Positions 19,967 to 32,885 of a stretch of 64,000 nt of DNA are shown in pieces. Position numbers and translations under genes: made by a program. The number at the start of each line of letters is the position of its first letter. The first letter of the stretch is position 1. The notes beneath the pieces were generated by a model. It had not been told where the DNA came from. It made no database searches and saw only the letters and a list, made by a program, of their open reading frames with translations. Source of the stretch: Metabacillus sp. B2-18 (GTDB lineage: Bacteria > Bacillota > Bacilli > Bacillales > Bacillaceae); contig NZ_CP088245.1 of the NCBI RefSeq assembly GCF_021117275.1, positions 1,835,501 to 1,899,500 of the forward strand. The letters are read 5' to 3'.

Positions 19967-22900
19967 TGCCAAAACGTACAGACATCAATAAAATTCTTGT
20001 TATCGGTTCAGGTCCAATCGTCATTGGTCAAGCAGCAGAGTTTGATTATGCTGGAACACAAGCATGTATCGCATTAAAAGAAGAAGGATATGAAGTAGTT
20101 CTTGTTAACTCAAACCCAGCAACAATTATGACGGATACAGAAATTGCAGATAAAGTATATATCGAGCCTCTTACGGTTGAATTTTTAAGCAACATTATTC
20201 GTAAAGAACGTCCAGATGCCCTTGTTCCAACTTTAGGAGGGCAAACGGGTCTTAACATGGCCGTTCAATTAGCAGAATCAGGTGTACTTGATGAATGTGG
20301 AGTGGAAATTTTAGGTACTAAGCTTTCCGCAATCCAACAAGCAGAAGATCGTGATTTATTCAGAAGATTAATGAATGAATTAAATGAGCCTGTACCTGAA
20401 AGTGAAATTATCCATAACTTAGATGAAGCTTTTGCGTTTGTTAATCAAATCGGATATCCAGTTATCGTAAGACCTGCCTATACATTAGGTGGAACTGGTG
20501 GAGGTATTTGTGAAAATGAAGAAGATCTTATCGAAATTGTTACAAGTGGATTAAAAAACAGCCCTGTAACACAATGTCTTCTTGAAAAAAGTATTGCTGG
20601 ATTTAAAGAAATTGAATATGAGGTAATGCGTGACTCAAATGACCATGCCATTGTTGTTTGTAACATGGAAAACTTTGATCCAGTAGGTGTTCATACAGGT
20701 GACTCAATCGTTTTTGCACCAAGTCAAACGTTAAGTGACCGTGAATATCAAATGCTGCGAAACGTATCATTGAAGATTATCCGTGCATTGAAAATTGAAG
20801 GTGGCTGTAATGTTCAGCTAGCACTTGATCCAGACAGCTTTAAATACTACATTATTGAGGTTAACCCACGTGTAAGTAGGTCATCTGCGTTAGCTTCTAA
20901 AGCAACTGGATATCCGATCGCTAAATTAGCAGCGAAAATTGCTGTTGGTTTAACACTAGATGAAATGAAAAACCCTGTTACAGGGAGAACATATGCATGC
21001 TTTGAGCCAGCATTAGATTACATCGTATCAAAGATCCCACGCTGGCCATTTGATAAGTTTGAGTCTGCAAACCGTCGTTTAGGAACTCAAATGAAAGCCA
21101 CTGGTGAGGTTATGGCGATCGGTCGTACACTTGAGGAATCACTCTTAAAAGCAGTTCGTTCACTCGAGTCTGATGTAGATTATCTTCGTTTAAAAGATGC
21201 TGAACAATTCACAGACGAACTAATTGAAAAGCGTATCCGTAAAGCTGGTGATGAGCGCCTATTTTATATCGCTGAAGCTCTTAGAAGAGGTGTTACGAAA
21301 GAAACCATTCATGAGTGGAGCCAAATTGACTTATTTTTCTTAATGAAGATTGAAAAAATTATTGCATTTGAAAAAAATCTTCAAGAAAACCCTTATGAAT
21401 TAACAACATTACAAACAGCTAAAGAAATGGGCTTTGCAGATTCTGAGATTGCTAAGCTTTGGAATACAAATGATCGTGAAGTTTATGAATTAAGAAAACA
21501 AGCAGATATTATCCCAGTTTATAAAATGGTTGATACATGTGCAGCGGAATTTGAATCTGCAACACCATACTTCTATGGATCATATGAAGACGAAAACGAA
21601 TCAATTGTAACTGAGCGTGAAAGTGTTGTTGTTTTAGGCTCAGGTCCAATCCGAATCGGTCAAGGTGTGGAGTTCGATTATGCAACAGTTCACTCTGTAT
21701 GGGCAATTAAAGAAGCAGGGTATGAAGCAATCATTGTAAATAACAATCCCGAAACAGTTTCAACAGATTTCAGTATTTCTGACAAGCTTTATTTTGAACC
21801 ATTAACAATTGAAGATGTTATGCATATCATCGATTTAGAAAAACCAAAGGGTGTTGTTGTTCAATTCGGTGGTCAAACAGCTATTAATTTAGCGGATGAG
21901 TTACAAGCTCGAGGTGTAAAAATACTTGGAACATCTTTGGAAGATTTAGATCGTGCGGAAGATCGTGATAAATTCGAACATACTTTAGCTACTCTAGGAA
22001 TTCCTCAACCACATGGAAAAACAGCTACTTCTGTAGACCAGGCTGTGAAAATTGCAGAAAACATTGGTTATCCAGTATTAGTAAGACCATCTTATGTACT
22101 AGGTGGACGTGCAATGGAAATTGTTTACCAAGAGGCTGAGCTTTTACACTATATGAATAATGCGGTAAAAATAAATCCGCAACATCCTGTATTAATTGAT
22201 AAATATTTAACAGGTAAAGAAATTGAAGTTGATGCAATTTCTGATGGAAAAACAGTTCTTATACCTGGAATTATGGAGCATATTGAACGTGCAGGTGTTC
22301 ACTCAGGAGATTCAATCGCTGTATACCCACCGCAATCTTTATCTGAAGAAATTAAAAATAGTATTATTGACTACACAATTAAACTGGCTAAAGGGTTAAA
22401 TATTATTGGATTGTTAAATATCCAATTCGTATTATCAAAAGGAGCGGTTTACGTACTAGAAGTAAATCCTCGCTCAAGTCGTACGGTACCATTCCTAAGC
22501 AAAATTACCGGAGTACCGATGGCTAATTTAGCAACAAAAGTAATACTTGGTGCAAAACTTGAGGAACTCGGCTATGAAACAGGATTACATCCAGAAAGTG
22601 AAGGTGTGTATGTAAAAGCTCCTGTCTTCTCATTCGCTAAGTTACGCCGAGTGGACATCACATTAGGACCAGAGATGAAATCAACAGGAGAAGTAATGGG
22701 TAAAGATATTACTCTTGAGAAAGCTCTTTATAAAGCACTTGTTGCATCTGGTATTCAGATTAAAAACCATGGATCAGTTTTATTAACAGTAGCGGATAAA
22801 GATAAAGAAGAAGGTTTAGAGATTGCTAGAAGATTCCACCAAATTGGATATCAAATTCTTGCGACAAGTGGAACAGCAGATTATTTAAGAACCTACAATA

Positions 22901-23174
22901 TTCCGGCAAAAGTTGTTAATAAAATTGGTGCTTCTGAACCGAATTTATTAGATGTTATTCGTAAAGGTGAAGCACAATTTGTGATCAATACGTTAACAAA
23001 AGGAAAACAGCCTGCTAGAGACGGATTTAAAATTCGCCGTGAATCAGTAGAAAATGGAATTCCTTGTTTAACTTCATTAGATACAGCAGTTGCCATTTTA
23101 CGTGTATTAGAGTCGATGACATTCTCTACAGATACGATGCCAAAGATCAACAAGCAGCTAGAGGTGAGCTTAAC

Positions 23175-23178
<4 letters not shown>
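19966..23178 (+). CDS. pyrAB: Carbamoyl-phosphate synthase, large subunit, pyrimidine-specific
   Basis: A 1070-aa enzyme making carbamoyl phosphate from bicarbonate, ammonia and two ATP. Two homologous ATP-grasp halves are visible: [20 protein letters not shown] and [12 protein letters not shown] in the first, [20 protein letters not shown] and [12 protein letters not shown] in the second. A C-terminal MGS-like allosteric domain begins near residue 935 ([20 protein letters not shown]). The start ATG overlaps the pyrAA stop (TAATG); the end overlaps pyrK (GTGA). Confidence 0.99.
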
Positions 23179-25575
<2,397 letters not shown>

Positions 25576-25579
<4 letters not shown>

Positions 25580-26208
25580 AACAAACGATTGCAAAAAACC
25601 TATTAGAAATTAAGGCAGTTTATCTCCAACCAAATGACCCCTTCACTTGGTCCAGTGGATTAAAGTCACCAATTTACTGTGATAATCGTCTTACATTATC
25701 ATTTCCTTCTATTCGTACTCAAATAGCTGAAGGTCTTATTGATTTAATAAAAGAGCATTACCCTGAGGTTGAAGTGATCGCAGGGACTGCAACTGCAGGT
25801 ATCCCTCACGCTGCATGGGTAAGTGATAAAATGGATTTACCAATGGTTTATGTTCGAAGCAAGGCAAAGGGACATGGTAAAGGAAATCAAATTGAAGGAC
25901 AAGTTAAGCGAAATCAGAAGGTAGTGGTTGTGGAAGATTTGATTTCAACTGGCGGAAGTGCCATTACAGCTGTTGAAGCTCTTCGTGAAGCAGGCTGTGA
26001 GGTTTTAGGGATCGTAGCGATTTTTACATATGATCTTGCACTTGGAAAATCAAAACTGGAAGAAGCGAATATTAAAGCACAATCGTTATGTGACTATAAC
26101 ACTTTAGTTGAAGTTGCTGCTAAAGAAGGTTATGTAACAGAGCAGGACATTAGTAAATTAAAAATGTGGAGAGAAGATCCATCTTCTGAACGCTGGCTTA
26201 ATGTATAA
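25576..26208 (+). CDS. pyrE: Orotate phosphoribosyltransferase
   Basis: A 210-aa enzyme joining orotate and PRPP to OMP. PRPP-binding loop [21 protein letters not shown] (first 20 residues about 116-135), substrate parts [14 protein letters not shown] and [14 protein letters not shown]. Start ATG 25576 follows GAGGAATCAGAGG and overlaps the pyrF stop. Last gene of the operon. Confidence 0.98.
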
Positions 26209-26221
26209 CAAATAAATGTAA

Positions 26222-26298
26222 GTAAAAAGCGTCTTTTATCGTATGCTCAAATAACGTTCATTAACGTGGAAGGATGCAATAAAAAGGCGCTTTTAAAT
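26222..26298. terminator. Bidirectional terminator of pyrE and the opposing small gene
   Basis: AAAAAGCGTCTTTTAT pairs imperfectly with ATAAAAAGGCGCTTTT around a long loop, with T-runs on both strands. It covers the end of the pyr operon and the 3' end of the minus-strand gene. Confidence 0.6.
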
Positions 26299-26568
26299 TT
26301 TTGATAGAATTAGAAAGAAGGAACTAAACGAAATAATTAGAAATACGATTAAGTAGCTTGGATAAATGAAACGTTCAGGAATTTTCACCTTTTTTAATAA
26401 GCTCCATACTGCTATACCAAGGATAGCAAAAATGAAGGAATGCCTTACAGCTTTTAACTGATTCAATAGTTCTTTACTTGGCTTGTACATAAAAATATGA
26501 GCGATACTGAGACAAAATAGATAAAAACCAATGAAGACTAAACAAATATTAGCCACGATCTCCCACAT
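26293..26568 (-). CDS. Small membrane protein of unknown function
   Basis: A 91-aa protein I do not recognise. Three hydrophobic stretches: about 3-25 (IVANICLVFIGFYLFCLSI), 46-62 (FIFAILGIAVWSLL) and 70-88 (LIVFLIISFSSFFLIL), with a positively charged loop KPSKELLNQLKAVRH between the first two. Start chosen at 26568 (MWEIVAN) because AAGGAGGATTGTT lies directly before it on the minus strand; the frame stays open 12 codons further without an RBS. It is convergent with pyrE and divergent from cysH. A clean RBS and good membrane pattern argue that it is a real gene. Confidence 0.7.
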   Translation of the reverse strand: MWEIVANICLVFIGFYLFCLSIAHIFMYKPSKELLNQLKAVRHSFIFAILGIAVWSLLKKVKIPERFIYPSYLIVFLIISFSSFFLILSKI

Positions 26569-26691
26569 AACAATCCTCCTTACACCTTCTATTAAATAGT
26601 ACAAGTTTATGTATATGATTTTGCTTTTATGATTTATTATAAGAATTTAAGATATTGAATAAAAATTATTAATCCGATAAGTAAACTCGGG

Positions 26692-26719
26692 TTGACATTT
26701 GTTATAATTGTGTTAAAAT
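26692..26719 (+). promoter_or_regulatory. Promoter upstream of cysH (distal)
   Basis: TTGACA (26692-26697), 16 bases, TAAAAT (26714-26719). It would give a leader of about 250 bases. Confidence 0.55.
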
Positions 26720-26841
26720 TTTGAATCAAATAGCATATTATCATAGTAGGTGTGAGTAAGAAAATGCTGGGACAGTAATAGTAACGCTTTTTATACGATC
26801 ACAAAGTTTAAAATTTTAATAAAAATAATCTAGTAAATGTA

Positions 26842-26869
26842 TTGTCAAATCACAGATAAGGTGTATAAT
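26842..26869 (+). promoter_or_regulatory. Promoter upstream of cysH (proximal)
   Basis: TTGTCA (26842-26847), 16 bases, TATAAT (26864-26869), about 100 bases before cysH. Confidence 0.65.
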
Positions 26870-26898
26870 TCATACTATATTAATAGGTTTTACACTTA

Positions 26899-26952
26899 AT
26901 CCCGAGTATTAATGTGTGAATAAACGGGATTCTAATTCCGAGTTGAGTAGTA
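26899..26952 (+). promoter_or_regulatory. Inverted and direct repeats in the cysH leader
   Basis: AATCCCG and CGGGATT face each other about 20 bases apart, and TAATCCCGAGT recurs as TAATTCCGAGT about 35 bases on. They lie between the proximal promoter and cysH, so they may be a hairpin or a regulator site. I see no S-box, T-box or gene in 26569-26973. Confidence 0.5.
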
Positions 26953-26973
26953 TGAGAGAAAGAGGTGAATCGT

Positions 26974-27675
26974 ATGTTAACATATGAAAACTGGACAGAA
27001 CAAACTGATTCATTTGAAGTTGATGAAACGTATAAAGGTGCACTTAATGTTTTAAATTGGGCATATGACCATTACGGTGAAGAGGTTGTATATGCTTGTA
27101 GCTTTGGAATTGAGGGGATCGTTCTAATTGACTTAATTTCTAAAGTGAAACCAGATGCTAAGATCGTTTTCCTTGATACAGATGTACATTTTAAGGAAAC
27201 GTATGAATTAATTGATAAGGTAAAAGAAAAATATCCATCATTAAATATTGAATTAAAAAAGCCAAAATTAACACTTGAAGAACAAGCTGAGCAATATGGT
27301 GATAAATTATGGGAAACAAACCCTAATCAATGCTGTAACATCCGCAAAATTGTTCCTCTAACTGAAACATTAAATGGTGCAACAGCATGGATTTCAGGTT
27401 TAAGACGAGAACAGTCTGAAACAAGAAAGAATGTAAATTATATTAATAAGGACGAACGCTTTCATTCAGTAAAGGTTTGCCCGCTTATTCATTGGACGTG
27501 GAAGGATGTTTGGAGATACGTTCATAAAAATGACTTAATCTATAACCCTCTTCATGATAGAGGATATCCAAGTATCGGTTGTTTTCATTGTACAAAGCCT
27601 GCCTTTGATGAAAATGATTTAAGATCAGGTAGATGGTCAGGGCAAATGAAAACAGAATGTGGCCTCCACCAATAG
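26974..27675 (+). CDS. cysH: Phosphoadenylyl/adenylyl-sulfate reductase (thioredoxin)
   Basis: A 233-aa enzyme reducing activated sulfate (PAPS or APS) to sulfite. Motifs: [13 protein letters not shown] (about 35-47), [24 protein letters not shown] and the C-terminal ECGLH with the catalytic Cys. The two Cys pairs mark a [4Fe-4S] enzyme, as in B. subtilis CysH, which can use both substrates. Start chosen at ATG 26974 (MLTYENW) behind AAGAGGTG; a GTG three codons earlier overlaps that RBS. First gene of the sulfate operon. Confidence 0.97.
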   Translation: MLTYENWTEQTDSFEVDETYKGALNVLNWAYDHYGEEVVYACSFGIEGIVLIDLISKVKPDAKIVFLDTDVHFKETYELIDKVKEKYPSLNIELKKPKLTLEEQAEQYGDKLWETNPNQCCNIRKIVPLTETLNGATAWISGLRREQSETRKNVNYINKDERFHSVKVCPLIHWTWKDVWRYVHKNDLIYNPLHDRGYPSIGCFHCTKPAFDENDLRSGRWSGQMKTECGLHQ

Positions 27676-27687
27676 GAGGATATAATC

Positions 27688-28755
27688 ATGTTAGAAATCA
27701 TTGCCATCATTATTAGCTTCTTTTTTGCAATGAACATTGGGGCGAGCGGTGCAGCTGCCTCAATGGGGGTTGCATATGGCTCAGGAGCGATTTTACGACC
27801 GAGAAATGCGCTTATATTATGTGGGATAGGGGTCATATTAGGAGCTGTTATTGGCGGTGGAGAAGTTGTCAAAACAATAAGTTCTGGAATCATTCCATCA
27901 TCGCTTATATCGATAAAAATGGTTGTTATTATCCTCTTTTCAGCTACTTTTTCCTTATTCTTGTCCAATCTTTTAGGAATACCACTTTCTACAAGTGAGG
28001 TAACGGTGGGATCTGTAGTTGGTGTTGGTATAGCGTACCAAGCCTTATATGTTAATAATTTACTCTATATCATTATGTTTTGGATTATTGTTCCGATCGT
28101 TGCGTTTGCCATTGCCTTTCTTTTTATAAAAATCCTTCATTCCTTTAAGCTGACTCAAAAGTATAGCTTTGAAGGAAAGGTGATAACATATTTACTTATA
28201 TTTGCTGGTTTCTTTGAAGCATTTTCAGCGGGGATGAATAACGTGGCAAATGCTGTTGGACCACTTGTAAGTGCTGGTATTCTAACGGTTTCAAAAGGAA
28301 CATTAATTGGAGGAGTGTTTGTTGCTCTAGGTGCTCTTCTTTTAGGGAGACGTGTTTTAGAGACAAACGGTAAGAAAATAACGAGCTTCTCAAAAATTGA
28401 AGGTGTCTTGATTTCTGGTACTGGTGCTACGCTTGTTATTGTAGCTTCCATCTTTGGTATACCTGTGCCTCTTACTCAAATTACGACCTCGTCGATTTTA
28501 GGAATTGGTATTGCAAAATCTGGGTCAAACATCTTTCAACAAAAAATCGTAAAAAATATGCTTATGGTATGGTTAATTTCTCCACTTGTGTCACTAACGA
28601 TGAGTTACTTCTTAGTGCAGTTGTTTATAGAAAGTGATTTATATACAATTTTTGTATTAGCAAGTCTTTTGCTAGCTACAATTGGCGCAAACACTTTAAT
28701 GAAAGCAAGCAAACAAGAAAAGCGTGCTGTACACGAAGAAGGTGGAGGAATATAA
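27688..28755 (+). CDS. cysP: Sulfate permease, PiT family
   Basis: A 355-aa inorganic phosphate transporter-type protein that in this context is the sulfate importer CysP. About ten membrane segments in two homologous halves. Both halves keep the PiT signature: FFFAMNIGASGAAASMGVA near the start, GMNNVANAVGPLVSAG in the second half. RBS AGGAGG 13 bases after cysH. Placement between cysH and sat supports sulfate rather than phosphate. Confidence 0.95.
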   Translation: MLEIIAIIISFFFAMNIGASGAAASMGVAYGSGAILRPRNALILCGIGVILGAVIGGGEVVKTISSGIIPSSLISIKMVVIILFSATFSLFLSNLLGIPLSTSEVTVGSVVGVGIAYQALYVNNLLYIIMFWIIVPIVAFAIAFLFIKILHSFKLTQKYSFEGKVITYLLIFAGFFEAFSAGMNNVANAVGPLVSAGILTVSKGTLIGGVFVALGALLLGRRVLETNGKKITSFSKIEGVLISGTGATLVIVASIFGIPVPLTQITTSSILGIGIAKSGSNIFQQKIVKNMLMVWLISPLVSLTMSYFLVQLFIESDLYTIFVLASLLLATIGANTLMKASKQEKRAVHEEGGGI

Positions 28756-28766
28756 CTATTATTCCT

Positions 28767-28812
28767 ATTAAACTGATTGGATTTCTGTAAGAATCAATCA
28801 GTTTAATAATTT
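28767..28812 (+). terminator. Hairpin between cysP and sat
   Basis: ATTAAACTGATTGGA pairs with TCAATCAGTTTAAT, followed by AATAATTTT. No good T-run, so it may be an mRNA-processing or stability element rather than a full stop. Confidence 0.55.
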
Positions 28813-28845
28813 TGGTCTATTACATTTTAATTGGAGGAAATGAAA

Positions 28846-29985
28846 ATGAGCTTACTTCCACATGGAGGAACATTAATTCAAAAATTATCACTAGGAACAG
28901 ATGTATCACATATTGAGAAAGAAATTGAACTAGATGCAATCTCTCTAAGTGATCTTGAACTAATTTCTATAGGTGGTTACAGCCCAATTGAAGGGTTCTT
29001 AACTCAAGAAGATTATGAGTCTGTAGTAGAGAATATGAAACTGAAAAATGGTGTGGTATGGAGTATCCCTATTACATTACCAGTATCAGAAGAGAAGGCA
29101 TCTACTTTAGCAGTTGGTGACGAAGTTCGCCTTGTGCTTGATGAAGTTACATATGGCACAATTAAGGTTTCGGATATCTATACTCCTGATAAACAAAAAG
29201 AGGCAGTTAATGTTTATCGTACAGATGATCTTGCACATCCTGGTGTTAAGAAAATGTTCGAACGTGGTAATGTTTATGTTGGAGGAGAGGTAACATTAGT
29301 TCATCGCCCGGAAAAGAAATTTGCAGATTTCTATCTTGATCCTAAAGAATCAAGAGCTAAATTCGAAGAACTAAATTGGAAGACAATCGTAGGCTTCCAA
29401 ACACGTAATCCTGTTCACCGTGCTCATGAATATATCCAGAAAACAGCATTAGAAACTGTAGATGGTTTATTCTTAAATCCATTAGTAGGGGAAACAAAAT
29501 CTGATGATATTCCAGCACATATTCGTATGGAAAGCTATCAGGTTTTATTAAAAAACTATTATCCTTCAGATCGTGTACATTTAGCTGTATTCCCAGCTGC
29601 TATGCGATATGCTGGACCGCGTGAAGCGATTTTCCATGCCTTAGTTCGTAAGAATTATGGTTGTACACATTTTATTGTTGGTAGAGACCATGCTGGTGTA
29701 GGCGATTATTATGGAACTTATGATGCACAACTTATCTTTTCTAATTTTACTGCAGATGAATTAGGAATTACACCAATGTTCTTTGAGCATAGTTTCTATT
29801 GCATAAAATGTGAAGGTATGGCTTCATCAAAAACATGCCCACATGGTAAAGAAGACCGAGTTATTTTATCAGGTACAAAAGTACGTGAAATGCTTCGTAA
29901 TGGTGAATTACCTCCTAGCACATTCAGCCGCAAAGAGGTTGTAGAAGTTTTAATTAGAGGTATGAAAGAAACGGTAAATGCATAA
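28846..29985 (+). CDS. sat: Sulfate adenylyltransferase
   Basis: A 379-aa ATP sulfurylase of the monomer type without a kinase domain, making APS from sulfate and ATP. Motifs [12 protein letters not shown] (about 185-196, holding the HxxH of the active site) and [18 protein letters not shown] (about 278-295), and a C-terminal [14 protein letters not shown] Cys-rich patch [16 protein letters not shown] lies at about 320-335, as in other bacterial dissimilatory-like Sat. Start chosen at ATG 28846 behind TTGGAGG. Confidence 0.97.
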   Translation: MSLLPHGGTLIQKLSLGTDVSHIEKEIELDAISLSDLELISIGGYSPIEGFLTQEDYESVVENMKLKNGVVWSIPITLPVSEEKASTLAVGDEVRLVLDEVTYGTIKVSDIYTPDKQKEAVNVYRTDDLAHPGVKKMFERGNVYVGGEVTLVHRPEKKFADFYLDPKESRAKFEELNWKTIVGFQTRNPVHRAHEYIQKTALETVDGLFLNPLVGETKSDDIPAHIRMESYQVLLKNYYPSDRVHLAVFPAAMRYAGPREAIFHALVRKNYGCTHFIVGRDHAGVGDYYGTYDAQLIFSNFTADELGITPMFFEHSFYCIKCEGMASSKTCPHGKEDRVILSGTKVREMLRNGELPPSTFSRKEVVEVLIRGMKETVNA

Positions 29986-29998
29986 GGAGGTAGGAACA

Positions 29999-30607
29999 AT
30001 GGCTGCAAATAACATTGTGTGGCATGATGCATCTGTCACAAAAGAAGAGAGAAGAAAGAAAAATAATTACGGAAGCTATGTTTTATGGTTTACTGGTCTT
30101 TCAGGGTCGGGTAAATCAACCCTTGCAAATGCCCTTGCAAGATACTTGTTTGAAAATAATATTCAAACCTATGTGTTAGATGGGGACAATATCCGTCATG
30201 GCTTAAATAAAGATTTAGGTTTTACTGATGAAGATCGCAAAGAAAATATTCGCCGAATTGGTGAGGTGTCAAAGCTGTTTGTTGATAGTGGGCAAATTGT
30301 GTTAACAGCGTTTATTTCACCATTCCGGGAAGATCGCCAGCAAGTAAAGGACATTCTTTCGGAAAATGAATTCTTCGAAGTATATGTAAAGTGTTCGTTA
30401 GATGAATGTGAAGTACGTGACCCTAAGGGATTATATAAAAAGGCAAGAAACAATGAAATTAAACATTTCACTGGTATTGATTCACCATATGAGGAACCTG
30501 AAAACCCTGCTATAATAGTTGACACAGAAACCCAAGACATAGAACAATCTGTTAAACAAATCGTAAGTTTCCTTGTTGAAAAAGGATTCATTCAAGAAAA
30601 TAAATAG
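29999..30607 (+). CDS. cysC: Adenylyl-sulfate kinase
   Basis: A 202-aa APS kinase making PAPS. P-loop [14 protein letters not shown] (about 33-46), [19 protein letters not shown], and [13 protein letters not shown]. Start chosen at ATG 29999 behind AAGGAGGTAGG; the frame upstream lies inside sat. Having Sat, CysC and CysH in one operon gives the full route from sulfate to sulfite. Confidence 0.97.
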   Translation: MAANNIVWHDASVTKEERRKKNNYGSYVLWFTGLSGSGKSTLANALARYLFENNIQTYVLDGDNIRHGLNKDLGFTDEDRKENIRRIGEVSKLFVDSGQIVLTAFISPFREDRQQVKDILSENEFFEVYVKCSLDECEVRDPKGLYKKARNNEIKHFTGIDSPYEEPENPAIIVDTETQDIEQSVKQIVSFLVEKGFIQENK

Positions 30608-30614
30608 TGGTCGA

Positions 30615-30650
30615 AGTAATAGCAATTGGTGAATTCCAATTGCTATTACT
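30615..30650 (+). terminator. Perfect 15-bp hairpin between cysC and sumT
   Basis: AGTAATAGCAATTGG-TGAATT-CCAATTGCTATTACT followed by TTCATTTG. Strong stem, weak T-tract: attenuator, partial terminator or processing site dividing the sulfate part from the siroheme part. Confidence 0.65.
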
Positions 30651-30707
30651 TTCATTTGATGATATCTAATACCTTACAATACGCAACTAGAAAAGGGGGG
30701 AGAATGC

Positions 30708-31487
30708 ATGGCGAAGGTTTTTTTAGTGGGAGCAGGCCCTGGAGATGAAGATTTGCTTACAATTAAGGCATTAAAATGTATTCAAAAATCAGATGTTATT
30801 CTTTATGATCGTTTAGTTAATAAAGAAATTTTAAAACATGCTAAAGAAAATTGTGAGCTTGTTTATTGTGGGAAGCTACCTAACTATCATACAATGAAAC
30901 AAGAAACGATTAATACTTTTCTTGTTAAATATGCTAAAAGTGGAAAAATCGTTACAAGGCTTAAAGGTGGCGATCCGTTTATTTTCGGTCGGGGAGGAGA
31001 AGAAGCTGAAGCCCTAGCTAAACATCATATCCCCTATGAAATCATTCCTGGGATCACTTCAGGTGTTGCCGCAGCAGCATATGCAGGAATTCCAGTAACA
31101 CATCGGGATTTAAGCGGTAGTGTTGCTTTTGTTACTGGTCATCGAAGAGACGGTATTGATGAGGATACGAAATGGGAATCCCTTGCGAAAGGAATTGATA
31201 CATTAGCTATTTATATGGGTGTTAGCAATTTACCTTATATTCAGGAACAACTAATGAAGCATGGGAAAAATTCTCAAACACCGGTTGCGGTTATACACTG
31301 GGGGACTACTAATGTTCAACGCACGGTCACAGGGACATTAGAAAACATTTATCAACGTGTGTTACAAGAAAAAATAACAAACCCTAGCATGATTATTGTA
31401 GGTGAGGTTGTTTCTTTAAGAGAAAAATTAAGTTGGTATGAAGAAGTAATTGCAAAAAATGCACAAAGTGAGGCTCTATTACTATGA
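30708..31487 (+). CDS. sumT: Uroporphyrinogen-III C-methyltransferase
   Basis: A 259-aa SUMT (YlnD in B. subtilis), which adds two methyl groups to uroporphyrinogen III to give precorrin-2 for siroheme. SAM-binding signatures: VGAGPGDEDLLTIKA (6-20), LKGGDPFIFGRGGEEAE (about 84-100), IPGITSGVAAAAYAGIPVTHR. No fused dehydrogenase domain, so steps two and three are done by the next two genes. RBS AAAGGGGGGAG. It overlaps sirB by 4 bases. Confidence 0.96.
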   Translation: MAKVFLVGAGPGDEDLLTIKALKCIQKSDVILYDRLVNKEILKHAKENCELVYCGKLPNYHTMKQETINTFLVKYAKSGKIVTRLKGGDPFIFGRGGEEAEALAKHHIPYEIIPGITSGVAAAAYAGIPVTHRDLSGSVAFVTGHRRDGIDEDTKWESLAKGIDTLAIYMGVSNLPYIQEQLMKHGKNSQTPVAVIHWGTTNVQRTVTGTLENIYQRVLQEKITNPSMIIVGEVVSLREKLSWYEEVIAKNAQSEALLL

Positions 31488-32272
31488 AACAAGCTGTTTT
31501 ATATGTTTGTCATGGAAGTCGAGTACCAAAAGCTCGTGAAGAAGCCATTGAATTTATTTCAAAGGTTAAACCAAGAATAAATGCAAAAGTCCAGGAAGTG
31601 TGTTTTTTGGAGCTAGCCGAGCCCTCTATTGAGGAAGGATTTAAAAATTGTGTTAGTCAAGGTGCGACAGACATCGCCGTGATTCCTTTACTTTTATTAA
31701 CTGCTGCTCACGCTAAAAGTGATATTCCAGAAGAAGTTAAGCATGTTTCATCGCTTTTTCCATCAGTTCGTGTTACCTATGGAAAACCAATTGGTGTTGA
31801 TCTACGTTTAGCGGAAATGCTGGTTGATAAAATGAATGAAAAATCACCAACTGATAGCTCCAGAACGGCAATCCTTGTCGGAAGAGGAAGCAGCGACATG
31901 GATGTAGTAAATGACTTGAACCAAATTGCAGATTTTCTCCAGAATAAATCAGGTGTTAAAAAGGTACATACTTGCTTTTTAACAGCTGCTGAGCCTAAAT
32001 TTAGTCAAATGATTGAAGATGTTTTCAATTCAGATGAACAATCTCTTTTCATCATTCCTTATTTAATATTTACCGGATTGTTAAAGAAGGAAATTGATCA
32101 TACTGTTAAACAATATAATTGGGGAGATCGAAAGGTTGAGGTATGTTCGTATTTAGGCCCTCACCCGATTTTACTTGATCTATTTGTTGAACGTGTTCAT
32201 GAAGCTATAGAAAATACTGATGGTTTGTATACCTTTCATAAAGGAAAACAACATGCTCCCACTTCATATTGA
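31484..32272 (+). CDS. sirB: Sirohydrochlorin ferrochelatase
   Basis: A 262-aa two-repeat CbiX-type chelatase (YlnE), inserting Fe2+ into sirohydrochlorin to give siroheme. His in VCHGSRVPKAREE (H10) and the central AVIPLLLLTAAHAKSDIP hold the metal-site histidines; a second homologous half starts near ILVGRGSSDMD. The start ATG overlaps the sumT stop (ATGA). The siroheme made here serves sulfite reductase, which is not in this window. Confidence 0.94.
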   Translation: MKQAVLYVCHGSRVPKAREEAIEFISKVKPRINAKVQEVCFLELAEPSIEEGFKNCVSQGATDIAVIPLLLLTAAHAKSDIPEEVKHVSSLFPSVRVTYGKPIGVDLRLAEMLVDKMNEKSPTDSSRTAILVGRGSSDMDVVNDLNQIADFLQNKSGVKKVHTCFLTAAEPKFSQMIEDVFNSDEQSLFIIPYLIFTGLLKKEIDHTVKQYNWGDRKVEVCSYLGPHPILLDLFVERVHEAIENTDGLYTFHKGKQHAPTSY

Positions 32273-32753
32273 TGTAAAAGATCGTTTGGTTCTAATCATT
32301 GGTGGCGGGAAAATTGCGTACAGAAGATTATCTTTATTTCTTGAGGAAGGGGCAGAAATTACGGTTGTGAGTCCTGATGTTGTGAAAGAAATAGAGAATC
32401 TACATGACGAGAACCTTTTAAATTGGGTGAAAAAAGAAGTTGAACTTAGTGATTTGGAAAATGCACATATCATTATTGCAGCAACTGAGCATCCTTCTAT
32501 AAACGAATGGGTAGCAGAAAATGCAAACAAGTTTCAGCTGGTTAATGTAGTAAGCAATGTAGATAAAGGAAACTTCCTTGTTCCAAAGTCTGTTAAAAGG
32601 GGAAGACTTTCCCTATCAGTATCTACTAATGGTGCAAGCCCAAAGCTTGCAAAAGAAATTTGTGAAAACTTGTCTAATCAATTTGATGACGAGTTTATCG
32701 AAAAGCTTGATCACCTCTACGAACAGAGATTAAAGAAAAAGCAGAGAAAATAA
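32253..32753 (+). CDS. sirC: Precorrin-2 dehydrogenase (siroheme synthesis)
   Basis: A 166-aa NAD-dependent enzyme (YlnF) oxidising precorrin-2 to sirohydrochlorin. Rossmann motif LIIGGGKIAYRR (about 13-24), AATEHPSINEWVAENA, and VSTNGASPKLAKEICENL. Start chosen at ATG 32253 (MLPLHIDVKDRL) behind AAAGGAAAACA, overlapping the end of sirB by 20 bases and matching the B. subtilis start. The stop codon TAA (32751-32753) sits at the edge of the inverted repeat interrupted by the IS3 element; the protein looks complete. Confidence 0.94.
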   Translation: MLPLHIDVKDRLVLIIGGGKIAYRRLSLFLEEGAEITVVSPDVVKEIENLHDENLLNWVKKEVELSDLENAHIIIAATEHPSINEWVAENANKFQLVNVVSNVDKGNFLVPKSVKRGRLSLSVSTNGASPKLAKEICENLSNQFDDEFIEKLDHLYEQRLKKKQRK

Positions 32754-32885
32754 AAGGGAATGTACTCGGTTTAAGTAAAATGTACCCTATAGAGTAGACA
32801 CTTAAAAAAAGTGCTCTCTCTATAGGGTGCTTTTTTGTATAATGTAAGCATCACAACTACAGACATAACTTGGAGACGGAGAATC

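Noticed and set aside
26760..26800. T-box remnant before cysH
   Set aside because: Only GGGACAGTA is like the ileS leader; no stem I apex, no T-box sequence, no terminator.
27585..27968. 127-aa minus-strand frame over cysH/cysP
   Set aside because: Shadow of the two real genes, which have RBS and family motifs.
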